A stretch of 64,000 nt of DNA from Chromobacterium sinusclupearum (GTDB lineage Bacteria; Pseudomonadota; Gammaproteobacteria; Burkholderiales; Chromobacteriaceae). Where the stretch lies: positions 239,808-303,807 of the forward strand of contig NZ_PPTF01000073.1 in the NCBI RefSeq assembly GCF_002902845.1, written 5' to 3'. A program made the translations under genes and the position numbers. Every line of letters starts with the position of its first letter. Position 1 is the first letter of the stretch. Positions 40,987 to 48,998 of the stretch are shown here, in pieces. The notes under the pieces are model-generated. The model saw only the letters and a list, made by a program, of their open reading frames with translations. It did not search any database and was not told the origin of the DNA.

Positions 40987-42276
40987 ATGACGACCTCCGA
41001 TGCAAAGAAATACAGCCAAATAGTAGAAGCGTGCGATATCGAGCGCGTATTTCTAGCCTCAAACGTTCTTCCGTCTGCCGCAGATGCGTTTAGTGCACAA
41101 GTCAACTCCGTTGAAGAGGCAATCAAGACGGGCGATATCGTTATCGACACAAATGTGCTACTGATTCCATATGGTACAGGCTCCGCCAGTCTGATGGATA
41201 TCATAGCAATTTATAAGAGGCTAAAAACTGAAAAACGTATATTTCTTCCCGCTCAAGTTGCAAGAGAATTTATAAAGAATCGCCCTAATAAAATTGCGGA
41301 ACTGCAGCAAGCCCTTCTTGATAAGGTCAGCAGAATTGCAACCATCGATAAATTCTCATTCCCCATAATGGAAGATATTGATGAATATAAAAAACTAAAT
41401 GAACTAATCGAGAAAGTAAAAAGCATCAAGAAAGAAATAGCAAAAGAAAATTCCGAACTTATCTCCAAAATAAACTCATGGGAGTGGAGTGACCCAGTCA
41501 ATAGTTTATACAAGGACGTCTTTACAAGAGAACTAATTATCGAAACTGATGGAGAAAATAATGATGTTCTCGAAGAGCTTTTGCGTCGTCAACATCTTTC
41601 CATCCCTCCTGGCTACAAAGATTCAGGAAAAGATGACTTGGGGGTCGGCGATTTTCTAATATGGAAGACCATAATCAAGCTGGGAATGGAAAACAAGAAG
41701 GACATCATTTTTGTAAGTGGTGATGAGAAAGCCGACTGGCAACATCGCGCAGGTGGAAATGGGTTTTTGCCTCGTTTTGAGCTATTGGATGAATATCGAA
41801 GAGCCTCAGAAGGGAAAGCATTTTACATAATCCAACTTAGCAAGCTTCTTGAATTGTTACGCGCCAAACAGGATTCAGTTAATGAGATTAAACAAGAAGA
41901 AAGCCGAATTCAAGAATCCAATACAGCAGAAGTAAACTGCCCTTTTTGTGAGCACAAAGTTACATCCAGGTTGGGCGACCAGCCAGGACACTCCGCCCAC
42001 CCGATATGCCCAAACTGCGGACAACGATTCCATCTTCATCGAACAAGGGAGGGAGTGACAATTCACAAACCTTTTGAAAAGGCTGAAAAGGCTTCCTCCT
42101 TAAAAATGGAATCCGTAACTTGCCCAGTATGCGCCAACGTTAACAACACCAAACTTCACGCTGACGCTGGGTCGACTGTTGATTGTGAATGTAATGCATG
42201 TGGATTATCATTCCCTGTGCACCGACTCCATGATGGAGGAGTAAGGGTGAGCATGTATGGTCAAAATCTTAAATAA
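40987..42276 (+). CDS. PIN-like nuclease domain protein with two C-terminal zinc ribbons
   Basis: From the ATG at 40987 the product has 429 residues. A PIN-like domain (about 45-260) shows four acidic positions of the nuclease site: Asp54 in VIDTNVLL, Glu94 in VAREFI, Asp222 in GVGDFLIW and Asp246 in VSGDEKADW. A helical, Lys/Glu-rich insert lies between. Two zinc ribbons follow (CPFC/CPNC at 318-344 and CPVC/CNAC near 379-405). The composition is far richer in A+T than the rest of the window, pointing to horizontal gain. It is a stand-alone gene; role in RNA cleavage or defence is inferred. An ATG at 40969 is an alternative start, and the frame is open to 40828. Confidence 0.75.
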   Translation: MTTSDAKKYSQIVEACDIERVFLASNVLPSAADAFSAQVNSVEEAIKTGDIVIDTNVLLIPYGTGSASLMDIIAIYKRLKTEKRIFLPAQVAREFIKNRPNKIAELQQALLDKVSRIATIDKFSFPIMEDIDEYKKLNELIEKVKSIKKEIAKENSELISKINSWEWSDPVNSLYKDVFTRELIIETDGENNDVLEELLRRQHLSIPPGYKDSGKDDLGVGDFLIWKTIIKLGMENKKDIIFVSGDEKADWQHRAGGNGFLPRFELLDEYRRASEGKAFYIIQLSKLLELLRAKQDSVNEIKQEESRIQESNTAEVNCPFCEHKVTSRLGDQPGHSAHPICPNCGQRFHLHRTREGVTIHKPFEKAEKASSLKMESVTCPVCANVNNTKLHADAGSTVDCECNACGLSFPVHRLHDGGVRVSMYGQNLK

Positions 42277-43435
42277 ATCATCGATGATGTCCAGGCTAGC
42301 GAACCTATCAAGTGTATGCCAACAAATTAATGCTGATGCGTCAGTCGGGTGTAGCATACCTTGGACGTTAAACCCGGATTGAGGGACAAAGCGGAAGAAG
42401 AAAGCCAGCTTCCGTTTTGGCGCAACTAATATCACAGAGTAACCGTACAGGCAGCTTCACACTGTACCTTCCGCTAAGCCTCTGACGGCTAAATGGCTGC
42501 ATTGGGTCGAAAGCTGCCATTTCATAATGTGTATATTTTTGCGTATAGAAACATTTCCCACATCCTTAAAAATTAAATAATAACAATGATTTAATCAAAC
42601 TTTTCGATAGAGACTCTGACTCGCAAAACGCAAGCACGTTTACGACGTGCCCAATCCCATCAAGGGCTGTAGGCTGGATTGGGCTGAGCCACGCGAAGCC
42701 CAACGCTTACCGCGTAATGTCGATTAGTTTTGCGTCCGCTCCGCGGACAACTATTTAAGTGCCGGTTCTGCCCGGCTTGACGGGTCCATTTCTTTTGCTT
42801 CGCCAAAAGAAATAGACGAAAGAAAAGGCGACCCAACAGCGCTGCGAAACCCCGCCTCCAAAGCCATTTCCAAGGCGCCGCCAAACTCGCGGGGCGCTAA
42901 CGTCGCCCCGCTCAAACAGGAGGCGGCTTAAAACCTTGGAAAGGGCTTCGGAGTCGGCTTGCGCTGATGGGATAGGGGCAAGTCGGTTCGGTTCAACAAT
43001 CGGATACGCCGACTCAGTACAATGCCCGTAAACAACTGGCACATTTGCGACGCACCCGCGTCCCTTCAAGCCTGCCGCCGAGCAGCCCCGGCATTGAAAA
43101 CCATCATCCGCGCAGCGGATTCTACTTACTGCTTCAAAATACAGCCGGTTTTCCACCCTATTCCCTTGCCTCGCAAGCCTTCCCTCCGGATAATCTCACC
43201 TGTGCCGTTCAATAGCGGCATCGGGATTGGCGTCCCGATACTTCACCGGGGACTGCTGCGTTCACTCGCACCAGTCCTAGACACCATTGCTACGCGCAAT
43301 TTATGGCGGGCGGTGGTGGGAGCATCGAAAGATGCGCCGGAGGTGAAGCCGGTACGCCAATCCCGCCATGCGCCTGCCACCCCGCCTGGCGTCGGGAGTG
43401 GCAGGAAAATGCACACTTCACCGGAGGGTTTTGCC
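42277..43435. other. Non-coding stretch with dispersed-repeat relics and a long leader
   Basis: No gene is supported. Visible are a relic ATGGCTGCATTGGGTCGAA (42493), a GTAGGCTGGATTGGGCTGAG-type repeat (42668), and the widespread hairpin ATTTCTTTT..AAAAGAAAT with GAAAGAAAAGGCGACCC (42788-42833). From about 43190 a GC-rich, structured leader runs into the next gene; its frame is open from 43022 but the composition and lack of start signals do not support coding. Confidence 0.5.
43374..43404 (+). promoter_or_regulatory. Strong hairpin in the leader of the possible DUF1484 gene
   Basis: CTGCCAC and GTGGCAG pair, with an inner CCCG/CGGG pairing. The hairpin ends about 20 bases before the GGAGGG ribosome-binding site of the gene at 43436. 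Another hairpin, ATCGGGA..TCCCGAT, lies at 43222-43241. Confidence 0.4.
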
Positions 43436-43852
43436 ATGCCTAGCATCACCCGCAGTTCGTCTCACCTTGCCGTTTCCCTGAAAAACCGTCACCCCGCCCG
43501 CAGCCGTTGGCTGCTGCACAATCAAGTCCCCACGCATCCGCCCAGCCTGCTGGCCATGACCCGGCTGCATGAAGCCTTTGCCGCCTTGCAAGAGCAATTG
43601 GCAAGCAAGGACCAAGCCAAGGTCAGAGAGCCGGCCGCGCGCGTGGCGCATTTGTGCCACGACATCGAGCAGGCGGTGGTGGAGTCCATCTGCCACCTCG
43701 CCCATGGCCAATTGGGTTTGCAGTCGGTGATCGATTTGCTCGCTTGCCTGGGCGACGACGTGCGCCTGCCATCCAGCCGCATCAAGGAATTGCTGGAGCC
43801 GCTGGATAAACGCATGGGCGAATCGCTGACCTTGCTCACCCGCGTGCTGTAA
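43436..43852 (+). CDS. Small hypothetical protein, possibly DUF1484 family
   Basis: The 138-residue helical protein has a basic N-terminus (TRSSSHLAVSLKNRHPARSRW) and then a helical core with PSLLAMTRLHEAFAALQEQL and HDIEQAVVESICHLAHGQLGLQSVIDLL. The pattern resembles DUF1484, a family I associate with Chromobacterium and Ralstonia; this is from memory. The ATG has an excellent GGAGGG site. It is followed by a terminator copy at 43879. Confidence 0.6.
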   Translation: MPSITRSSSHLAVSLKNRHPARSRWLLHNQVPTHPPSLLAMTRLHEAFAALQEQLASKDQAKVREPAARVAHLCHDIEQAVVESICHLAHGQLGLQSVIDLLACLGDDVRLPSSRIKELLEPLDKRMGESLTLLTRVL

Positions 43853-43878
43853 GCAACACAAAACATCACGCGCAGGGA

Positions 43879-43921
43879 ACAACCGCACGGCGCAGGCCGT
43901 GCGGTTGTTTGTCGTTCATTG
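43879..43921 (+). terminator. Terminator-like hairpin, copy 2 of the repeated element
   Basis: CAACCGCACGGC..GCCGTGCGGTTG forms a long stem followed by TTTGT. It is nearly the same 43 bases as at 39821-39863. Confidence 0.8.
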
Positions 43922-43954
43922 CAATGCCTACTGAATCCAGGACTCCGACTTGAG

Positions 43955-43987
43955 CCAAGAGCGGCAAACGCAGGTTACCGCTCTTGG
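43955..43987. repeat. 10-bp perfect inverted repeat
   Basis: CCAAGAGCGG and CCGCTCTTGG face each other around a 13-base loop between convergent genes. No T run follows, so a terminator role is uncertain. Confidence 0.4.
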
Positions 43988-44041
43988 GATCCAAGCCATC
44001 TAGCAGTCAAAAAGATGCGGAAGCTGGGTCAAGCCAACTTC

Positions 44042-45298
44042 TCAGCCCGTGGTAAAGCCGTGCTCTGTTCGCATCTCTCCGCTGCGACGAGGCGTCTCAT
44101 AGAGTTTCTGCATGGCAAGCAGCCCTGGAAAAATGTTTTGCGGCGGCTCATGAGGCATCAAGGGTTCTTCTCCTAAACCCAATTCCGCGACTGTGCACTT
44201 GCAAATAAAATCTTTCCACTCTGCCGCTTTGCGCCCGGTCCATATTTCAGACATAGGGATATCGTGGCTGCTGACAAACTGGATCAAACCATCATGTCGG
44301 CCAATGCTGACGTTTCGGAACACATAATGGAATGCGAACTCAGGCGCCAATTCCCCGTTTAAGCGGGCAACAAGCGTATTGACAGCGCCCATTGCGGCGG
44401 GCAGAGCGGCGGCGCAGCTCATCCGCAACGGGCCGGAACTGGCCGTGCTGATGGCGGCGCAGTCACCGATAGCCAAGACTTCTGGATAGCCTTTGCAACT
44501 GAGGTCAGTCTCTACAAGCGCGCAACCGCGCTCATCCACCTCTAAACCAGCAGCCGAAATCAATGGCGATGGGCGGAATCCCGCAGTCAACACGCACAAG
44601 TCAAAGGCTTCGGTCGTTCCGTCGGCAAAGGTGACGACCTCATTGCCGCTGGCAATTGCCCGGGAATCAGATCGCCAGTCAATACCCAACCTTTCAGCCG
44701 CAGCCTGCAAGTACTGAATGGCTTCCCGACTGAACCCACCGGGCTGATTCATTGGTCTTAGCCTGCCTGAATCGGCAAGGGTAATGCGGGCCTCTGGATA
44801 GGTCTCCGCCAGCTCGAACGCGCATTCCAATCCTGATAGCCCGGCGCCGACCAATAGGACTTTCGGTTTGCTGATAGCTTTTAGGCGGTCATGAATAATC
44901 TCTGCCTGCGCCGCGTCGTTCAGGGTGAGCATGCTCTGCAGCCCCGGTGGCGCAACAATACGGCTTCCAAGCGCCAGCACTAGATAATCGTAATCGATTG
45001 CCTGAAGGTTTCCATTACTGCTGCGAGCTGTAACGCTGCGCTCCTTGGGCTGGATACTCTCTACCTGGGCTTGAACAAATTCCACATTGAGCGAAGAGAG
45101 TATCTGCGCATAAGCGTATCGAGGCAGCTCTTGACCCGCAGCCAGCTGGTGGAAGCGGATGCGCTCGCACCAATGATCCGAGGCATCGATAAGAGTGATG
45201 CTCGCTATCCGGCTGAAGTGTGTTGCGCAGAGGCGCGCCAGATGCAAGCCGGCATAACCGCCGCCAAGAATAAGGATACGGGGTTGGCTTCTCGCCAT
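44042..45298 (-). CDS. FAD/NAD(P)-dependent oxidoreductase, NDH-2-like
   Basis: The 418-residue flavoprotein has two dinucleotide folds (LILGGGYAGLHLA at the N-terminus, VLLVGAGLSGLECAFELAE near 148) and the AIGDCAA motif before the C-terminal dimer region, like type-II NADH dehydrogenases. It is divergent from the ECF41-type sigma factor and is preceded by a perfect ECF41 promoter on its own strand. It is therefore the likely main target of that sigma factor; in such pairs the partner is often an oxidoreductase. The physiological substrate is not known. Confidence 0.85.
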   Translation of the reverse strand: MARSQPRILILGGGYAGLHLARLCATHFSRIASITLIDASDHWCERIRFHQLAAGQELPRYAYAQILSSLNVEFVQAQVESIQPKERSVTARSSNGNLQAIDYDYLVLALGSRIVAPPGLQSMLTLNDAAQAEIIHDRLKAISKPKVLLVGAGLSGLECAFELAETYPEARITLADSGRLRPMNQPGGFSREAIQYLQAAAERLGIDWRSDSRAIASGNEVVTFADGTTEAFDLCVLTAGFRPSPLISAAGLEVDERGCALVETDLSCKGYPEVLAIGDCAAISTASSGPLRMSCAAALPAAMGAVNTLVARLNGELAPEFAFHYVFRNVSIGRHDGLIQFVSSHDIPMSEIWTGRKAAEWKDFICKCTVAELGLGEEPLMPHEPPQNIFPGLLAMQKLYETPRRSGEMRTEHGFTTG

Positions 45299-45333
45299 AG
45301 GGTATCTCCAAGTGTGACCAAGTAAACCCTTAT

Positions 45334-45360
45334 GACGAGACAGGCCGTATCATTGTGACA
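45334..45360 (-). promoter_or_regulatory. ECF41-type promoter of the oxidoreductase gene
   Basis: On the minus strand TGTCACA is followed by 16 bp and CGTC. This is the reported ECF41 consensus (-35 TGTCACA, -10 CGTC). It lies 36 bp upstream of the oxidoreductase start, directed at that gene. Confidence 0.8.
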
Positions 45361-45387
45361 ACTCAAGCCATCGCGGAGCCTCATTGC

Positions 45388-46296
45388 ATGCACTTGCCTG
45401 TATTTATGGAACATCGCTCACGCTTGCTGGCTCTGGCTTACAGGATGTTGGGTTCGAGAGCGGATGCGCAGGACGTGGTTCAGGATGCCTGGCTGCGGTG
45501 GAGTGCCTGCAAGCTGGATGAGCTTGATCAGCCTGCGGCCTATCTAACGCGCATCACTACACATCTTTGTCTGGACAAACTACGCTCAGCGCAAGCTCGG
45601 CGCGAACAATACATAGGCATTTGCCTGCCCGAGCCACTCTCGAAACATGACGATTGTGTAGGGCCGGAAGGGCGTGCTGAACAAGCGCAACTGGTTTCTT
45701 ATGGCTGGCTGCTTGCTTTGCAGCGCTTGGGGCCATTAGAGCGTGCTGCTTTTCTTCTTCGCGAGGTATTCGATGTTGACTATGCGGAAATCTCACAAAT
45801 CGTACAGCGCAGCCCGCTCGCTTGCCGTCAGTTGGTCAGTCGGTCCAAAAGACGCCTACAGCAGGAACCAAGCAGTCTACTGTCACAGCCAAACAACGCG
45901 GAAACACTATCCAAGGCATTCATTGCTGCACTGGAAAGCGGAAATACCGATGAGCTTGCCAAGTTGTTGGCGGAGGATGTGACCTACATGGCAGATGGCG
46001 GTGGCCAAGCATCGGCACTGCTGGCGCCTTTGACTGGTGCCCGTCCGGTTTCAAGGTTGATCCAGGGAATCTGGCGAAACGCAAAAAAATCCCAAATAAA
46101 ACTGCAGATACAAGTCATCAATGGCATGCCGGGAATACTATTTTGGCAACAGGACCGGCTTTATATGAGCGTTGCCATAGCATCCAATCATGCCGAAAAA
46201 ATATCGGCCCTGTATGTCATGCGCAATCCAAACAAATTGACTCACCTTGTAGACCAGCCCTGCAAGTTGGCTGAACTAAGCCAAGCCCAACAATGA
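45388..46296 (+). CDS. ECF41-family sigma factor (SigJ-like) with SnoaL-type C-terminal domain
   Basis: The 302-residue product has sigma region 2 (RLLALAYRMLGSRADAQDVVQDAWLRW), region 4 (LGPLERAAFLLREVFDVDYAEIS) and an NTF2/SnoaL-like extension from about 170. The three motifs I associate with ECF41 are present in slightly altered form: LPEP in the linker, DGGGQ (DGGGK in most) and NPNKL (NPDKL in most). The extension controls activity in place of an anti-sigma factor in this group. The ATG at 45388 is preferred; an upstream GTG at 45355 would overlap the promoter. Confidence 0.88.
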   Translation: MHLPVFMEHRSRLLALAYRMLGSRADAQDVVQDAWLRWSACKLDELDQPAAYLTRITTHLCLDKLRSAQARREQYIGICLPEPLSKHDDCVGPEGRAEQAQLVSYGWLLALQRLGPLERAAFLLREVFDVDYAEISQIVQRSPLACRQLVSRSKRRLQQEPSSLLSQPNNAETLSKAFIAALESGNTDELAKLLAEDVTYMADGGGQASALLAPLTGARPVSRLIQGIWRNAKKSQIKLQIQVINGMPGILFWQQDRLYMSVAIASNHAEKISALYVMRNPNKLTHLVDQPCKLAELSQAQQ

Positions 46297-46889
46297 GCGA
46301 AAGAACGGGCGATCTTCTGGCAGAACATGGGATGGCCGGCAAAGGGCAGCGCAGCGGCGAGCTGCGCGGGAAAGGATGACGACTTATTTTGCCAAGTGCC
46401 CAAACGTATTCGCGTCAGCATTCCCTGGCTGAAAAATAACGCTTCCGATTTTTTCTATTACAGCGAAATCAGCGGCGTGATGGAAATCAAACGGCTAAAA
46501 CCGCTGTAGCGCCAGGCGCTCCTCAAGCCCGCCAAACCGCGCCGCCACCGCGTCAGTCCGCGACCGCTCGATGTGCATGGCGCTGTCGTCGATGGCGTGG
46601 ACGATCAGTTGCCGAATACCTCGCGGTAAGCCTTGCATAGGCGAGGCCGCGGCATAACGCTCCGGCTGCTCATCCGACGCAGCGCCCATCAGCTCCTGCG
46701 CCGCGCCACGACCCAGCGCCATTGAATAAGCGGCATGCAGGTCGCTGACCGGCGCGGCAAATGCTTTGCCTTTCCAGCTTGTCAGCGCTGAACCCTGTCT
46801 GCTCGCCCCGTCATATTTTCTGTCGCACCCTATGGCGTAAACCGGCCCTGCGCCGACTTTCCGCCTCCACTCCGACAGAAAGGCAGGGC
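46297..46889. other. Degenerate stretch with gene remnant
   Basis: No intact gene is seen. A plus-strand open frame at 46327-46509 has a plausible but unrecognised 60-residue product without a ribosome-binding site. The minus strand holds the hydrolase remnant listed separately. Confidence 0.4.
46495..46764 (-). pseudogene. Remnant of an alpha/beta-hydrolase (C-terminal fragment)
   Basis: About 90 codons at the end of a longer open frame read like the C-terminus of an esterase-type alpha/beta hydrolase: MALGRGAAQELMG, ERYAAASPMQGLP, and RQLIVHAIDDSAM in the place of the usual ..QLLVHGEADDxVP. The N-terminal part with the nucleophile elbow is absent, and the upstream frame turns to low-complexity Arg-rich sequence. 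The gene is likely broken. Confidence 0.5.
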
Positions 46890-47459
46890 ATGCACGCTTT
46901 CTCCATAGCCATCGACAGCGCGATTGCACCCGCCATCCTGCCGGCGCCGCTGCAAGCCCGAGCCGAGCGCATCTGCCGGCTGGAGCGCTGGCGCGACGAC
47001 GACCGCGCCGGCTGGCTGGAAACGCTGGGCCGCCAGCTTCACGAGGACGGCGTGCCGGCGGCGGAGTTGATTGCGGCGCTGGATGCCCATCTTTATGTCC
47101 ATCACCCAGAGCACGCCTACGCCGACGACGTGGAGGCATTTGAAGAGCGGGCGGCGATTCTGGAATTCGACGCACACCTGCCGCGCCCGCAAGCCGAACG
47201 GCTGGCCGCCAAGCATAACGACTGCGCAAGCTGCCGCCACTGGCGCGGCGAAGCCACCATCCCGGATGCCCGGCAACGGGCCGCCATGCTGGTGGGGCTG
47301 CCCGCGCCGCGCCTGGGCAACGCCACGGTGGGCGTTTGCGCCACCGGCTACCGCCCGTGGCGGGTGTCCAATCTGGCGGACAGCGCGGATTATCTGCGCT
47401 GGCACTTCATCGGCGAATGCGCGGCCAAAACACCGCAACAGACGCGCATCCGCCGCTAA
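46890..47459 (+). CDS. Conserved-looking hypothetical protein with Cys motif
   Basis: The 189-residue product has no recognised family. Visible features are a helical N-terminal half (QARAERICRLERWRDDDRAGW), an acidic middle and a Cys-rich C-terminal third with CASCRHWRG, GVCATGYRPWRV and a final GEC, which might bind metal. GCAGGG just upstream serves as ribosome-binding site for the ATG at 46890; the frame is open further upstream. It is convergent with the adenosine deaminase gene. Confidence 0.55.
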   Translation: MHAFSIAIDSAIAPAILPAPLQARAERICRLERWRDDDRAGWLETLGRQLHEDGVPAAELIAALDAHLYVHHPEHAYADDVEAFEERAAILEFDAHLPRPQAERLAAKHNDCASCRHWRGEATIPDARQRAAMLVGLPAPRLGNATVGVCATGYRPWRVSNLADSADYLRWHFIGECAAKTPQQTRIRR

Positions 47460-47504
47460 TATGCAAAACCGCCGCCGCTTCTCCAGCAAGGACGGCGTTT
47501 CCCG

Positions 47505-48998
47505 TCAGCGGGTTTGATCCAGCCGCCGCAGCGCCGCCACCCGCGCCTCAAAGCTGGCGAAGCGGCCATCCAGCTGACGCAGCTGCCGGGTTTTATCTGC
47601 CGGGCTAAGGAAGGAATAGCGGATGCTGCGGTATACCGTGCGCTTCAGTTCCTCATACGACGGCTTGTAGCGGCTGGCGTATAGCAGGTATTCATTGCCG
47701 ATGTCGCTGCGCGACACGCCTTCGTCGTCGGTGGAGATCACAAACGGCACGCCGTAGCGGCGATACAGCAGCACCGGATGCGCCGCGCCCTGCACGCCCA
47801 GGATGAACTCGTTGCTGGTGAGATTGATCTCCACCGCCACATCGCGGCGGCGCATCTCGGCCAGCAGGCGGTCGGCTTCTTCTTCATGGCTGATGTCTAT
47901 GCCGTGGCCGATGCGGTTGGCCCCGGCCAGTTCCACCGCCAGCCGAATATGGTCGCGCAGGCCTTCCGGCGGCACCATGCCCAGCACCAGTTCGCCGGCG
48001 TGCAAGGCCAGCTTCACGTCGGGGATGCGCTGTTTGAGGAAATGGATCATGCGCATGTGCAGCGCGTAGTCGCGCATCGCCACGATGCCGTTTTCCGGGC
48101 CGACAATGTTCAGGCCCACCACCAGCGGGTTGCCATGGGCGGCGGCAAAGCCTGCGTACAGGGCGGCAAAGGTGGCCGATGGCGAATTATTGCGCGAGAC
48201 ATAAGTCTGGAAGCGCAGGGTGAAGTCGGCATCGTCCATGCCCTGGGCGTAGCCGGCCAGTTGCTGGCGATACTGCTGGATCATGTCCTGCGTCGCCGCG
48301 TCCGCCGCCAGCTTGTCCATGGCCTGGCCCAGCGCCTGGTCGATCTGGTCCGCGCTCATGCCTGCCGGCAGGTTGTCCAGCGCGGCGGCCAGTTTGCTGT
48401 TGTCGCCGGCCGGCGCGCCGCGCAGCATGGTTTCCAGGTATTGCAGGTTTTCGGCCTTGGCGCGCGCTTTCAGCAGCTGCAGCCCTTCGCGCGGGGAATA
48501 GCCGGCTGCCGCGCCAAAGTAGCCGAAGGTATCGAAGAACTGCTTGTCCGGCGGCGGCTGGTCATGGCTGTGGTTGTAGAAGTCCTTGTCCGACCACACC
48601 GTCAGCAGCTTGCGGTACAGGCCGTTGTCCTCCTTGAGCTGCTCGGCGCTCAGGCATTCGTTGCCGGGCTGGGCCGCAGCCTGCTGCGGCTTGGTCTCTA
48701 TCTTCAGCGTGGCGCGGTAGATGCAGTACTGTTGCTTGTCCACCCAGTCCAGATAGGTTTCCACATACAGCGCGCCGGTATAGTGGTGATGCAGGTCGCC
48801 GCCTTTGGGCATCATGTTCATCAGCAGGCCCAGCTCCGCCAGCCGGCCGCCGTTGCTGACCAATTGCTGGTAATAATCGCGGGTGGCTTGATAGTTTGCC
48901 TGCTGCTGGGCGGCGCGAATCGGCGCTTCCGCACTCGCGCCTTGCGGCAGCAGCGCCAGGGAGAGCTGCAGACAGGCCATGGCCAGTATCGATTTCAC
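47505..48998 (-). CDS. Secreted/periplasmic adenosine deaminase-family protein (ADGF-like)
   Basis: The 497-residue product has a signal peptide (SILAMACLQLSLALLPQGASA, cleavage before EAP) and metal-dependent deaminase motifs in order: DLHHHYTGAL (metal His pair), LALHAGEL (His/Glu), RIGHGIDI (His) and STDDEGV (Asp pair). The long N-terminal region before and after the HxH is like that of extracellular ADGF/ADA2-type deaminases. It should convert adenosine to inosine outside the cytoplasm, for salvage or for acting on host adenosine. It is a single gene with no purine transport gene adjacent. Confidence 0.9.
   Translation of the reverse strand: MKSILAMACLQLSLALLPQGASAEAPIRAAQQQANYQATRDYYQQLVSNGGRLAELGLLMNMMPKGGDLHHHYTGALYVETYLDWVDKQQYCIYRATLKIETKPQQAAAQPGNECLSAEQLKEDNGLYRKLLTVWSDKDFYNHSHDQPPPDKQFFDTFGYFGAAAGYSPREGLQLLKARAKAENLQYLETMLRGAPAGDNSKLAAALDNLPAGMSADQIDQALGQAMDKLAADAATQDMIQQYRQQLAGYAQGMDDADFTLRFQTYVSRNNSPSATFAALYAGFAAAHGNPLVVGLNIVGPENGIVAMRDYALHMRMIHFLKQRIPDVKLALHAGELVLGMVPPEGLRDHIRLAVELAGANRIGHGIDISHEEEADRLLAEMRRRDVAVEINLTSNEFILGVQGAAHPVLLYRRYGVPFVISTDDEGVSRSDIGNEYLLYASRYKPSYEELKRTVYRSIRYSFLSPADKTRQLRQLDGRFASFEARVAALRRLDQTR

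Noticed and set aside
42788..42813. ATTTCTTTT..AAAAGAAAT hairpin as terminator
   Set aside because: No gene ends nearby and the sequence belongs to a widespread intergenic repeat type; kept only as repeat relic.
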